A stretch of DNA of 64,000 nucleotides, from assembly GCA_964609215.1 (NCBI GenBank), contig CAZSQZ010000006.1:62001-126000 (forward strand). The letters run 5' to 3'. Numbering within the stretch: position 1 is the first letter of the stretch; the number at the start of each line of letters is the position of its first letter. The DNA comes from JABDKJ01 sp964609215 (lineage in GTDB: Bacteria; Bacteroidota; Bacteroidia; Flavobacteriales_D; JABDKJ01). Made by a program: the position numbers and the translations under genes. Below, piece by piece: positions 26,077-35,401 of the stretch. The notes beneath the pieces are model-generated. The model did not search any database. It was not told the origin of the DNA and worked only from the letters and a program-made list of their open reading frames with translations.

Positions 26077-26969
26077 AATTGAACTTCGTACAATCCTTGC
26101 GCAGAGTATTCTTTTAACTTGGCCATTACATCTGGCTTATCCTCTTGATAGGTCACTCCAATCCAATCAGAATCTGTGGGTATCACCTTTACCTTTGCCA
26201 AGTTCTTTTTCATCATGTTATCAATAACCAATGGAATGAAATATTCGGATTTCACATTTCCTTTACTGTTATTTCCAAACTCCACAAACTCTTTAGCCAT
26301 GTAATCATTTATTGAAGGATGAAATCCAAAAAAATTCATTGAAACCAGAGTCTCACTATTCAAATTCAACTCTGTATCTGGTGTTTCATGTTTGTATGTT
26401 CCATCATTCTTTTGAATTTTCAAACCTTCAACGATATTGGTTAAAAAATCATTCTCTACCGTACACACTCCCCTATTAACTGTTCCATTATCGCTTAAGG
26501 TTTTATCCAATTGATAGCCTATCATACTATAGGTATCTTCCTTACAATCATTCCTTAAAAAGCCAATCATTTTATCAAAAGCGTCTCTACCATAAAAATC
26601 ATCAGCGTTTATAACCGCGAAGGGGCCAGAAATAATATCTTTTGCAACAAGCGTTGCATGACCAGTCCCCCAAGGCTTTTCTCTTGCATCAATAATATCT
26701 TTGGAAATACCTTCCGTACATGCAGTCATATCCTGAAATGCAACCTTACACTCAATTTTTGCATTATATTTTGATAAGATTTTTTCTGAAAAATCACTCT
26801 CAAAATCTCTTCTTATTACGAAAATGATTTCATCAAACCCAGCTTCAATGGCATCGTGAATTGAATAATCCATAATAGTTTGACCGCTTGGCCCTACACC
26901 ATCAAGTTGCTTAAGTCCACCATATCTGCTACCCATTCCAGCTGCCAATACTACAAGAGAACAATTCAT
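26073..26969 (-). CDS. Nucleotidyltransferase (sugar-nucleotide/NTP transferase family)
   Basis: A 298-residue GT-A-like nucleotidyltransferase. MNCSLVVLAAGMGSRYGGLKQ has the nucleotide-binding GxGxR-K pattern and INADDFYGRDAF the metal-binding acidic site. In this superfamily (GlmU, RmlA, GalU) it would join a sugar phosphate to an NTP; the sugar is unknown. I use ATG 26969, because the preceding 19 codons (to 27026) add a hydrophobic tail not expected in a cytoplasmic enzyme. Its stop codon overlaps that of the convergent E1 gene. Confidence 0.8.
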   Translation of the reverse strand: MNCSLVVLAAGMGSRYGGLKQLDGVGPSGQTIMDYSIHDAIEAGFDEIIFVIRRDFESDFSEKILSKYNAKIECKVAFQDMTACTEGISKDIIDAREKPWGTGHATLVAKDIISGPFAVINADDFYGRDAFDKMIGFLRNDCKEDTYSMIGYQLDKTLSDNGTVNRGVCTVENDFLTNIVEGLKIQKNDGTYKHETPDTELNLNSETLVSMNFFGFHPSINDYMAKEFVEFGNNSKGNVKSEYFIPLVIDNMMKKNLAKVKVIPTDSDWIGVTYQEDKPDVMAKLKEYSAQGLYEVQF

Positions 26970-27161
26970 TTCTATCAATTTAGGTTCAAAGATTAATATT
27001 ATGCAGAAGCAAATAAGAAACAACATTCAATTTTATAAAAAGCATTTTCTTAATTCCTTCCATATATTGACTAAGAAATCGAATTATTGTCACCTTTTAG
27101 AGACTAAATAAGTATTATATTTAAAGAATAAGTAATAGTTTAGGCAATACAATCAAAATAT

Positions 27162-29876
27162 ATGAAACCAATTTTATCATTGTTAGTGACATTTATCACA
27201 ATACAATTTTCTTTCGGGCAAATATCATTTTCAAACCAAACTAACCTTATTCCTCCTCTTTCAGGTAATAATTCTGAGCCATGCGCACTAGACATGAATG
27301 GTGACTATTTAGATGATGTAGTAAGAGTAAATAATAATCAGCTTATTATTAGCCATCAAAACGAAGATGGAACATATACCACTTCCTATTTTGATGTTCC
27401 ATTTCAAAATGCAGCTTCTTGGAGTATAACTGGTGGTGATATTGACAAAAATGGTTTTACCGATTTAATATTTGGTGGTGGTAATAATGTCTCATTTATA
27501 TATGCAGATGATGATGGGAATGGCTACACAGAACATTTTATTGACGACTTTATTTTTTCACAACGATCTACTTTTATAGACATCAATAATGATGGCCACT
27601 TAGATGCATTTGTTTGTCATGATGTAGATTTAAGTCATCCCTATGTAAATGATGGAAGTGGAAATTTAAGTGAAGACCAATCTCTTATCTCTACGGTACC
27701 GGTAGGAGGTAATTATTCCGCAATTTGGGTGGACTATGATAATGATGATGACCCCGATCTGTATATAACAAAATGCAGATATGGTGCAGCACCAGGAGAT
27801 GCTCAAAGAACAAACGGTCTATATCGAAATAATGGTGATGGTACGTTTACTGAAGTAGGAGCAATTGCGGGAATGGATTCTGACGATCAATCTTGGTCAA
27901 CAGTTTTTGAAGATTTCGACAATGATGGAGATTTTGATGCCTTTATGGTGAATCATGAAACGGCTAATTTGTTAATGGACAACAATGGAGATGGTACGTT
28001 CACAAACATTATTTCAGGTTCTGGAATTGATGCTTCCGATTTAGGGGCATGGGAAGCTATAGGAGGAGATTTCGACAATGATGGTTTTGTGGATATTTTT
28101 TCTCAAGTTGGTCAGGGAATATACAGAAACAATGGAGACGGCACATTTACAGATATTGATATTCCCGCAGGACAAGGTTCAGTAGCTGATTTAAACAATG
28201 ATGGTTTTCTAGATATTTTTACTGGAAGTTCTATTTACATTAATAATACAAATGCAAACAATTGGATAAAGTTTGCACTTGAAGGAATTGTGAGTAATGT
28301 GGATGGAATTGGAGCCAGACTAAATTTATATGGTTCTTGGGGAATGCAAACAAGAGAATGTCGTTCTGGGCAAGGTTTTTCTCCAGGTCATACACTAAAT
28401 GTTCATTTTGGAATAGGTTCAGCCACAGAAATAGATTCTTTAGTTATTAAGTGGCCCAGTGGCGCGGAAATAACAATAGAGAATCCAGCTATTAACCAAC
28501 TGCATATACTTCCTGAAGCTGAATGTATATTTGCAGAAAATACTATTCAAGCGTTAGGAAATACCTCCATTTGCTTGGGTGAAACTGTTGAACTTTCTGC
28601 TGAACCAGGATTTGAATATATGTGGTCAAATGGAGAAACCACTCAAAATATAATAGTAAACTCCGCAGGGAATTACAGTGTAATTCTTAGTAATGCTGAC
28701 AATTGTATTTCACAGTCGAACTTCATCACTGTAGAAGTTATAGAAGAAGAAAATCTCTTTATAGAACTAGATAATGAACCAATACTTTGTGAAGGAAGCA
28801 CCTTAAACCTTACCGCAAGTGCAGGTAGCAATTGGACATGGTCAAATAACGCTAGCGGGAATCAAATCAACGTAACTGAAACAGGCAGTTATTGGGTCGA
28901 AGCCGATGGTGAATGTTCTCAAATCTTTTCCGATACAATTAGTGTTGAGTTCATTCCTATTCCTGCAAATCCAGTATCCTCAGATGCAACTATTCCGGAA
29001 GCAGGTTCTGTAATTTTAAATGCTACAGGAAATAATTTAATCTGGTTTGATGATGCTTTAGGAACAAATCAAGTAGGAGAAGGAGAAAGTTTGGAAATTG
29101 ACGTTACTGGTGATGCTACCTTTTATGTTCAAGCAAATAATATTATTGGAGGTGAACTTCAGAATGGGGGAAAAGCAGATAATACCGGAGGTGGAGGCCT
29201 TCCTTCGTCTGGTGGATATTCCTATTTTGATGCCTATGAACCATTCACCATTCTAAATGTAAGGGTCTACTCACCTTTAGGGTCAGGAGCTAGCGAAAGA
29301 ACCATTACTTTAAACGATGGAAATGGAAACATCTTAGAAACAAAAATTATCTTAATAGAAGAAGGAGAACATGTCATTGATCTGAATTTTGAGGTACCTA
29401 TTGGGAACGATCTTTCTCTTAGATGTGCAGAAAATGATTTGTTTAGAAATAATTCGAATGTTTCATATCCTTATCAAATTGGTGATGTTGGTCAATTGAC
29501 TAGTTCTTTGAATGGATCTACTTACTATTACTATTTCTATGACTGGAAAATAGAAAAAGAAAAAACGGTATGTTCCTCTGATTTGGTTCCTGTTAATGTA
29601 TTCGTAACAGGTCTTGAAAGTATTTCAATAGGAAGCTTAACAGTTCTTCCAAATCCTGTTGAAGAGCAGCTTAACTTAATAATTGACACACAATATACTG
29701 GAGATGTTATGTTGACCATTTACAATAGTGCCGGACAAATGGTTTATTCCAAAAGTTTTAGCAATATGGTAAATCAAAATATTACAATTGACTTTAGTCA
29801 ATATGCCTCAGGAAATTATAGTTTACAAATGAATGGTGATATTGGATCATATCACACCAATTTTATCAAAATGTAG
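27162..29876 (+). CDS. Secreted FG-GAP/VCBS-ASPIC protein with T9SS sorting domain
   Basis: A 904-residue exported protein. After the signal peptide (1-19), repeated calcium-loop units such as DINNDGHLDAF, DYDNDDDPDLY, DFDNDGDFDAF and DLNNDGFLDIF form an FG-GAP/VCBS beta-propeller (about 35-370). An ASPIC/UnbV domain follows (IGARLNLYGSWG, ECRSGQGFSPGHTLNVHFGI, LVIKWPSG). Two Ig/PKD-like segments and a jelly roll lead to a type A sorting domain (LTVLPNPVEEQLNL). It is probably a surface adhesin or binding protein; no catalytic motif is seen. Confidence 0.85.
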   Translation: MKPILSLLVTFITIQFSFGQISFSNQTNLIPPLSGNNSEPCALDMNGDYLDDVVRVNNNQLIISHQNEDGTYTTSYFDVPFQNAASWSITGGDIDKNGFTDLIFGGGNNVSFIYADDDGNGYTEHFIDDFIFSQRSTFIDINNDGHLDAFVCHDVDLSHPYVNDGSGNLSEDQSLISTVPVGGNYSAIWVDYDNDDDPDLYITKCRYGAAPGDAQRTNGLYRNNGDGTFTEVGAIAGMDSDDQSWSTVFEDFDNDGDFDAFMVNHETANLLMDNNGDGTFTNIISGSGIDASDLGAWEAIGGDFDNDGFVDIFSQVGQGIYRNNGDGTFTDIDIPAGQGSVADLNNDGFLDIFTGSSIYINNTNANNWIKFALEGIVSNVDGIGARLNLYGSWGMQTRECRSGQGFSPGHTLNVHFGIGSATEIDSLVIKWPSGAEITIENPAINQLHILPEAECIFAENTIQALGNTSICLGETVELSAEPGFEYMWSNGETTQNIIVNSAGNYSVILSNADNCISQSNFITVEVIEEENLFIELDNEPILCEGSTLNLTASAGSNWTWSNNASGNQINVTETGSYWVEADGECSQIFSDTISVEFIPIPANPVSSDATIPEAGSVILNATGNNLIWFDDALGTNQVGEGESLEIDVTGDATFYVQANNIIGGELQNGGKADNTGGGGLPSSGGYSYFDAYEPFTILNVRVYSPLGSGASERTITLNDGNGNILETKIILIEEGEHVIDLNFEVPIGNDLSLRCAENDLFRNNSNVSYPYQIGDVGQLTSSLNGSTYYYYFYDWKIEKEKTVCSSDLVPVNVFVTGLESISIGSLTVLPNPVEEQLNLIIDTQYTGDVMLTIYNSAGQMVYSKSFSNMVNQNITIDFSQYASGNYSLQMNGDIGSYHTNFIKM

Positions 29877-29905
29877 GTCACATTTTGGACACAATACTGA
29901 TTATT

Positions 29906-29935
29906 AAAAGCCTTTTGTATAAAAAGGCTTTTTTT
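29906..29935 (+). terminator. Intrinsic terminator after the FG-GAP gene
   Basis: An 11-bp stem (AAAAGCCTTTT with AAAAGGCTTTT), five-base loop and a run of T, 30 bases after the stop at 29876. Confidence 0.85.
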
Positions 29936-29975
29936 ATACCACAAGATTCTATTCATTTTTTAAGACTTTTCTTTT

Positions 29976-29983
29976 TACATTTA
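29976..29983 (+). promoter_or_regulatory. Possible -7 box TACATTTA
   Basis: TACATTTA differs by one base from the TAnnTTTG consensus and lies 17 bases before the M1 peptidase start. It follows a terminator, so a promoter is expected in this gap. Confidence 0.25.
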
Positions 29984-30000
29984 AGAACCAAAATTTGTTC

Positions 30001-32460
30001 ATGAAAAATTCTTTCTACTTTTTATCTATTTCTCTGTTCTTTCTAGCCAACACACTAAATGCACAAATAGAATTTGATGGATGCCATTTTTATAAAAATA
30101 AGGCACACAAGCATAAGAAAGCAAGTAAGCATGAATTAGAATTAATGGAAAAAAGTATCATGGAAAGTGATACGTTCGATATTATTAATTATGACTTAAC
30201 TCTTGACATTACTGACCTCTCCAATCAAATTCTTGTAGGAGAAGCACTTATTAAATATGTTCCTCAGTTTAACGATGTTAACGATATTGATTTTGAACTG
30301 TTTGACCTAACCGTGGATTCAGTCATTCAAAACGGGAATGTTCTTAGTTATGATTATGATACAGAAGTTCTCAGCATAAATTTAGAAAACCCCACTGTTG
30401 CCAACGATACAAACTTCATTCAAGTTTTTTATCATGGAACACCATACAAAGATCCTTTCTGGGGCGGCTTTCATTTCAACAACAATTACATCTATAATCT
30501 TGGAATTGGCCTCACAACAGTCCCTCCTTATTTTGGAAAAGTATGGTATCCTTGTTTTGATAATTTTAAGGAAAGAGCGACTTACGACTATCATGTAAAA
30601 TCTGCTGGCGGAAGAATTCCTCATTGCCAGGGAGATTTAGTTGGTGAGACATTTCTTGGAGGAGACACACTTATTAGAGATTATAAATTTAAGTTCCCTA
30701 TTCCTACACACCTTTCTGCCATTGCTGCTTCCAATTATGAAACTCATGAATTTACACATAGCGGAAATTTTGGAGATATTGAAGTTAGCCTAAAAGCAAA
30801 ACCAAACCACCTACCAGGAATGATCACAGATTTTGTCAATATCGGAGATTGTATTGATGCTATGGAATTTTGGTTTGGTCCTTACGTATGGGAAAGAGTC
30901 GGATACATTACTACTACTCAAGGAGCTCTAGAAATACCAACGAACATAGCATATCCAGATTTCATGCCTAGTCAAAACCAAGGTGCAAACGAGCAATTAT
31001 ACGCGCATGAATTAGGTCATCTATGGTGGGGAGATTTAGTTACCCCGCATAGTTATAACGATATGTGGTTGAAAGAAGGAAATGCTGAGTATAGCGAATA
31101 TTTATTCTTTGAATATGAGTATGGAGAAGATGTTTTCATTGATATACTAAAAGACAATCAAGAAAACATTATGAAAATTGCTCACATAGATGACAACGGT
31201 TTTCTTGCTCTTTCCCCCACACCTGATGCAGAAATATATGGAACTCATACCTATCAGAAAGGGGCTTCAGTTATGCACAATCTAAGAGGTTATTTAGGTG
31301 ATTCTCTTTACCGACAAGGAATGACTGCTCTTAGAGATAGTCTAGAATTCAGTTATATGACTCCCGAGATGATGAGAGATATTATTACAGATGAAACGGG
31401 CTTTGATTTAACTGATTTTTTTGATGATCAAATTTTTAAACCAGGTTATTCTGTTTTTGTTATTGATTCCATTGAAACTGTTCAAAACAATGGAAATTAT
31501 GATCATACACTTTACTTGCAACAAAAACTTTATGAATGTCCGAGTTATTATGGAGAAGTTCCATTGGAAGTAAGTCTAATAGATGAAAACTGGGAAAGAC
31601 ATGACTTTCTAGTAACCGCTAACGGCTTGTATAGCACAGTATCTTTGACAAGTGATTTTGAACCAAAAATGGTTTATCTAAATGGACGTCAAAGATTAAA
31701 CCAAGCAAGACTTGATTTGAATTTCGTTGAAGATGAAATAGGTGGAATCTTTGCAACTGTGGATCGAACAGAATTCAGATTGAAAGTTGTAAATATTAAT
31801 GAAGGAGATAGCGCACTCATCAGAGTAAATCATATATGGTCCGCCCCAGATAATAATTCAGTGGATGAAAATATAAGTGTCATGTCCAACTCACATTATT
31901 GGATTGTAGACGGAATTCTAGCTCCTGGAACTCAACTTTCTGGAAAAGTAAATTATAGAGGGTCAGTTCCCGATCAGCAATTTGATGAAGACTTGGTGGG
32001 TATCACAGAGGATAGTATAATAATGGCATATAGACCTGATTCTTCTTATCCTTGGAAAGAACACCCCTACTACTTTAAAACTACTGGGACTAGCACTACA
32101 AATGCAAATGGCAGCATAACTGTGGACAGTCTGTGGTTGGGACAATATGCCTTTGCCAATGGGCTTAGTTTAGTTAGTACCGAAGATATAGAAGAAAGAA
32201 GTAAGAAATTTGGAATTTATCCAAACCCTAGTATTGATCAATTCACTGTAGAGGGGACAATAGATATAGACAGTGAAATACACCTTGAAGTTTTTGATCT
32301 TCAGGGATTAAAAGTAGATGAATATTTTTTCAATCATCAACCTGGTTTGTTTAAGCAAAGTATAGAGATAAATAAGTTATCTGTAGGAAGTTACTTTGTT
32401 AGATTGAGTGATGAGGAAAATTATGTATTAATGGTTAAACAACTTGAAGTGATAAGGTGA
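30001..32460 (+). CDS. Secreted M1-family metallopeptidase with T9SS sorting domain
   Basis: An 819-residue exported gluzincin. Signal peptide (1-22); N-terminal beta domain (to about 250); zinc site HELGH (His336, His340) with Glu337, and Glu359 in LKEGNAEY after the canonical 18-residue spacing. The exopeptidase motif GAMEN is replaced by GALEIPTN (about 308-315), though the Glu is kept. Ala/Thr-rich C-terminal parts end in a type A sorting domain (GIYPNPSIDQFTV). ATG 30001 is preferred to the TTG at 29995. It probably trims extracellular peptides; aminopeptidase specificity is uncertain because of the altered motif. Confidence 0.88.
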   Translation: MKNSFYFLSISLFFLANTLNAQIEFDGCHFYKNKAHKHKKASKHELELMEKSIMESDTFDIINYDLTLDITDLSNQILVGEALIKYVPQFNDVNDIDFELFDLTVDSVIQNGNVLSYDYDTEVLSINLENPTVANDTNFIQVFYHGTPYKDPFWGGFHFNNNYIYNLGIGLTTVPPYFGKVWYPCFDNFKERATYDYHVKSAGGRIPHCQGDLVGETFLGGDTLIRDYKFKFPIPTHLSAIAASNYETHEFTHSGNFGDIEVSLKAKPNHLPGMITDFVNIGDCIDAMEFWFGPYVWERVGYITTTQGALEIPTNIAYPDFMPSQNQGANEQLYAHELGHLWWGDLVTPHSYNDMWLKEGNAEYSEYLFFEYEYGEDVFIDILKDNQENIMKIAHIDDNGFLALSPTPDAEIYGTHTYQKGASVMHNLRGYLGDSLYRQGMTALRDSLEFSYMTPEMMRDIITDETGFDLTDFFDDQIFKPGYSVFVIDSIETVQNNGNYDHTLYLQQKLYECPSYYGEVPLEVSLIDENWERHDFLVTANGLYSTVSLTSDFEPKMVYLNGRQRLNQARLDLNFVEDEIGGIFATVDRTEFRLKVVNINEGDSALIRVNHIWSAPDNNSVDENISVMSNSHYWIVDGILAPGTQLSGKVNYRGSVPDQQFDEDLVGITEDSIIMAYRPDSSYPWKEHPYYFKTTGTSTTNANGSITVDSLWLGQYAFANGLSLVSTEDIEERSKKFGIYPNPSIDQFTVEGTIDIDSEIHLEVFDLQGLKVDEYFFNHQPGLFKQSIEINKLSVGSYFVRLSDEENYVLMVKQLEVIR

Positions 32461-32462
32461 AA

Positions 32463-33284
32463 TTAGGCTGATATTTCTATCGCATAACCTGAATGACTTC
32501 TAATATTTATAACTCCTTGATCAAAAATAAGGTACTGGCCTTTTATGCCTTTTAAAATTCCTTGTATTAATGGTACTTTATCCAACTTGATACTTGTTAT
32601 TTTTTGAGGATACTCAATTACAGGATATGTTATTGAGGTAATGGAATCATCATCTGCAATGAATTCGTGATATTCCTCAGGTAATAAATCAAGCATCTCA
32701 TTTTTCTTGTCCAGTAGAGAAAGTTCTTCATCATACTCATTCTTCAACATATTTCTCCAATTGGTTTTATCTGCTACGTATTGCTTGAGTTCTACTTCAA
32801 TCAATCCAGCCAATTGCCTGTAAGGAGTTTCTGCTAGTAAAATTCCTTGAACAGCACCTTGGTCTATCCATCTGGTTGGTATTTGAGTAGACCTGGTCAC
32901 TCCTACTTTAACTCCACTAGTCAAAGACAAATAAGTATAATGAGGAGTCAAATGATGTTTCCTCTCCCACTCTTCATCTCTAAGTGCTACACCTTCATGA
33001 ATACGGCTTAGTTCTGGTCGAATAATACTTGGAGAAGCCATTGGAGATTTCATAAACGCATCATAGCACATTCCTTCTCCATAAACTTTCTTAATGAGTT
33101 TCCCAGTAACCACACAATTTATTTGATTTGAGAATCTAATCTCAATTTCTTTACCAATGAATTGATTCATTTCTAGATACTGATCCAGGTCCAGATTATT
33201 GAATAAAGGCAAAGCATATTCCACTTGTTCACCCAAGTTGGATTTCATTTTTCTTATGTTTCCAGAAACCGTCAATCTTTTCAA
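32463..33284 (-). CDS. DUF2797 family protein
   Basis: A 273-residue cytoplasmic protein of the DUF2797 family, function unknown. Family hallmarks: GNIRKM near the start, PSIIRPELSRIHEGVA, HHLTPHYTYLSLTSGVKVGV, TQIPTRWIDQGA and a C-terminal GQYLIFDQGVINIRSHSGY. As I recall, relatives carry several Cys in the MCYDAFMKSPMASPSII region that look like metal ligands; here only one Cys remains there. The start is TTG 33284 (or TTG 33275), because the conserved GNIRKM would be lost from the first ATG at 33248. Convergent with the M1 gene, two-base gap. Confidence 0.8.
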   Translation of the reverse strand: MKRLTVSGNIRKMKSNLGEQVEYALPLFNNLDLDQYLEMNQFIGKEIEIRFSNQINCVVTGKLIKKVYGEGMCYDAFMKSPMASPSIIRPELSRIHEGVALRDEEWERKHHLTPHYTYLSLTSGVKVGVTRSTQIPTRWIDQGAVQGILLAETPYRQLAGLIEVELKQYVADKTNWRNMLKNEYDEELSLLDKKNEMLDLLPEEYHEFIADDDSITSITYPVIEYPQKITSIKLDKVPLIQGILKGIKGQYLIFDQGVINIRSHSGYAIEISA

Positions 33285-33351
33285 TTTTGAGCAAAAAAGA
33301 GGTATTTTTAAGTGAAAAAGAACATTTTTAGTAAGTTTTTATCCAAAATGA

Positions 33352-33380
33352 TTGACAAAGGTTGTTAACTTCTATATCTT
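33352..33380 (+). promoter_or_regulatory. Putative promoter of a short transcription unit
   Basis: TTG at 33352 (within TTGACA) and TATATCTT at 33373-33380, 18 bases apart, partly match the Bacteroidota promoter pattern. The predicted start of transcription falls at about 33387, next to a short open frame that ends before a strong terminator. Confidence 0.35.
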
Positions 33381-33387
33381 CTCCTCA

Positions 33388-33486
33388 ATGAAAAAAATAA
33401 TTTCTATCATAAGAAAAAAGATTTGGGTACTTAGCACAAAAAAAGCCCAACTCTCACCAGTAAGAGTGAGAAGTAAGAATAAGTAA
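33388..33486 (+). CDS. Possible 32-residue basic peptide, or a structured small RNA
   Basis: ATG 33388 opens a 32-codon frame rich in Lys, Arg and Ile (starts MKKIISIIRKKIW, ends VRVRSKNK). It lies between a promoter-like motif and a perfect 10-bp terminator, so a transcript of about 140 bases is plausible. An internal hairpin (TCTCAC 33452-33457 with GTGAGA 33466-33471) would make the RNA structured. It may be a small protein, a leader or a non-coding RNA; I recognise no family. Found by reading the 629-bp gap between the DUF2797 and UPF0173 genes. Confidence 0.35.
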   Translation: MKKIISIIRKKIWVLSTKKAQLSPVRVRSKNK

Positions 33487-33497
33487 TAATCTCTAGT

Positions 33498-33527
33498 AAA
33501 ACCTTCGCAAAAAGTCGAAGGTTTTTT
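33498..33527 (+). terminator. Intrinsic terminator of the short unit
   Basis: Perfect 10-bp stem AAAACCTTCG with CGAAGGTTTT, eight-base loop, then T residues; 11 bases after the 32-codon frame. Confidence 0.8.
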
Positions 33528-33600
33528 AATTCACTAGGTTTTATTTCAAAGAATTAGAATCAGTTCTATAACTCATTGATTAACCTTTTACACTATCCTA

Positions 33601-33633
33601 AGACATTCCTGGCGTAAAGCACCAAGAATGTCT
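33601..33633. other. Isolated stable hairpin in an AT-rich gap
   Basis: AGACATTC (33601-33608) pairs with GAATGTCT (33626-33633); after one mismatch TGG pairs with CCA around a nine-base loop. There is no T run, so it is not a standard terminator. The remainder of the gap (33534-33913) shows no gene; the hairpin is its only distinct structure. Confidence 0.5.
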
Positions 33634-33913
33634 GTTTGTATCTGGTCAATTATCTCTTCGATTTATTAACAAAGTTCAGAATTGTTCAAAAAAGAATTAA
33701 AATGAGTTTTTGAATAGATGAAGCTCGCACTCTCATCAAAGAAACAATAAAATAAAACACTGAAAAACAATTAATTATAATTTTCATTTAGAAATCTCCA
33801 CTCTTGATCCTCTAAATTTAATTTCTTATTTATTGTGTAAAAGTTAGTTCTAACACACAATTAAAATGAAGTTTTCAGACCATATATTTATTGCTTATTG
33901 AATTGAAGAATTG

Positions 33914-34591
33914 ATGAAGCTAAATTTTCATGGACATTCCTGTTTTAGTCTTGTAACTGAAGATGCAAATATTCTTTTCGATCCTGCATCTAGTTACCTC
34001 AAGACTCCTGGGGTAAACCATGAAGATTTTAACCCAGATGTTATTCTGGTTAGTCATGGCCATGGAGATCATATTGCAGATGTTATTGAAGTTGCAAAAA
34101 GAACTTCCTGTAAGGTTATTGCAAATTATGAGATTGTAACTTGGTTGGGAGAAAAGGGGGTGGATAATACCATGCCTTTGAACCATGGAGGACAGTATAA
34201 TCTGGATTTTGCTTCGGTTAAATATGTAAATGCTATTCATAGCAGTGTTCTTCCAGATGGAACAAATGGTGGCAATCCAGGCGGATGGATTGTTCAGACA
34301 TCTGGAAAAACCATTTATTATGCGGGTGATACAGCGCTCACATACGATATGAAAATGCTTGGAGAACTTTATAACATTGACCTAGCTCTTCTTCCCATTG
34401 GTGATATTTTCACAATGGGCATTAATGATGCGATCATTGCAAGTCAATACATTAATTGTGATAGAATAGTTGGAATGCATTATGATACATTTCCACCAAT
34501 TTCAATAGATAAGACTAGAGCTATTTCTGATTTTAGAAATGCGAATAAAGAATTGATTTTACTAAACATTAACGAAACGTTAGAAATTTAA
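33914..34591 (+). CDS. UPF0173-type metal-dependent hydrolase (metallo-beta-lactamase fold)
   Basis: A 225-residue cytoplasmic protein with the metallo-beta-lactamase fold: MKLNFHGHSCF, SHGHGDH (His48, His50, Asp52, His53), NPGGWIVQ, YYAGDTALT and GMHYDTFPPI. Residues for a two-metal site are intact. Members of UPF0173 are uncharacterised hydrolases. ATG 33914 directly follows an in-frame TTG and is preferred. The parA ATG follows the stop by three bases, so it probably heads the parAB transcript. Confidence 0.85.
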   Translation: MKLNFHGHSCFSLVTEDANILFDPASSYLKTPGVNHEDFNPDVILVSHGHGDHIADVIEVAKRTSCKVIANYEIVTWLGEKGVDNTMPLNHGGQYNLDFASVKYVNAIHSSVLPDGTNGGNPGGWIVQTSGKTIYYAGDTALTYDMKMLGELYNIDLALLPIGDIFTMGINDAIIASQYINCDRIVGMHYDTFPPISIDKTRAISDFRNANKELILLNINETLEI

Positions 34592-34594
34592 ACG

Positions 34595-35401
34595 ATGGGA
34601 AAAATAATAGCAATTGCGAATCAAAAAGGTGGAGTAGGAAAAACTACGACAGCAATAAATCTTGCAGCAAGTTTAGGAGTTTTAGAACACAAAGTTCTAT
34701 TAGTGGATGCGGATCCTCAAGCGAACTCTACCTCTGGTGTTGGTTTTGACCCTAGAAACGTTGAGAATAGCATTTACGAATGCATTATCAATAAAGTGGA
34801 AGTTAAGAATTGCATTTTGGAGACTGAAAATCCAAATCTACATTTATTACCTGCCCACATAGATTTGGTTGGTGCGGAAGTAGAAATGGTTGAGATGGAT
34901 GAAAGAGAGCATCGCATGAAAGCAGCCTTGGAAAGCGTTTCTGATATTTACGACTTTATTATCATTGATTGTTCTCCATCTTTAGGCCTTATTACCATAA
35001 ACGCATTGACTGCATGTAACTCTGTTATTGTTCCCGTTCAGTGCGAGTATTTTGCTCTGGAAGGACTTGGGAAATTGTTAAACACTATTAAAATTGTGCA
35101 ATCTAGATTAAATACCGAGTTAGAACTGGAAGGTATTCTACTAACTATGTATGATACAAGGTTAAGGTTGGCAAATCAGGTGGTTGAAGAAGTAAAAATT
35201 CACTTCCAGGAAATGGTGTTTGAAACGGTAATACACAGAAATACAAAATTAGGAGAGGCTCCTAGCCATGGAGAAAGTATTATTCTGCATGATGCTTCGT
35301 CAAAAGGCGCTGTGAATTATTTGAATCTGGCTAGGGAAATATTACAGAAAAATCAAATGACAAGAATGTCATCTGAGGAAAGAATTATTGAAGTAGAATG
35401 A
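34595..35401 (+). CDS. parA: Chromosome-partitioning ATPase ParA (Soj)
   Basis: A 268-residue deviant-Walker ATPase that moves ParB-parS complexes over the nucleoid. Walker A KGGVGKTTTA is at 11-20, Walker A' DADPQAN next, and Walker B DFIIIDCSPSLG later. Length matches chromosomal Soj rather than the longer plasmid forms with a DNA-binding N-terminus. It overlaps parB by four bases (ATGA). Confidence 0.95.
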   Translation: MGKIIAIANQKGGVGKTTTAINLAASLGVLEHKVLLVDADPQANSTSGVGFDPRNVENSIYECIINKVEVKNCILETENPNLHLLPAHIDLVGAEVEMVEMDEREHRMKAALESVSDIYDFIIIDCSPSLGLITINALTACNSVIVPVQCEYFALEGLGKLLNTIKIVQSRLNTELELEGILLTMYDTRLRLANQVVEEVKIHFQEMVFETVIHRNTKLGEAPSHGESIILHDASSKGAVNYLNLAREILQKNQMTRMSSEERIIEVE

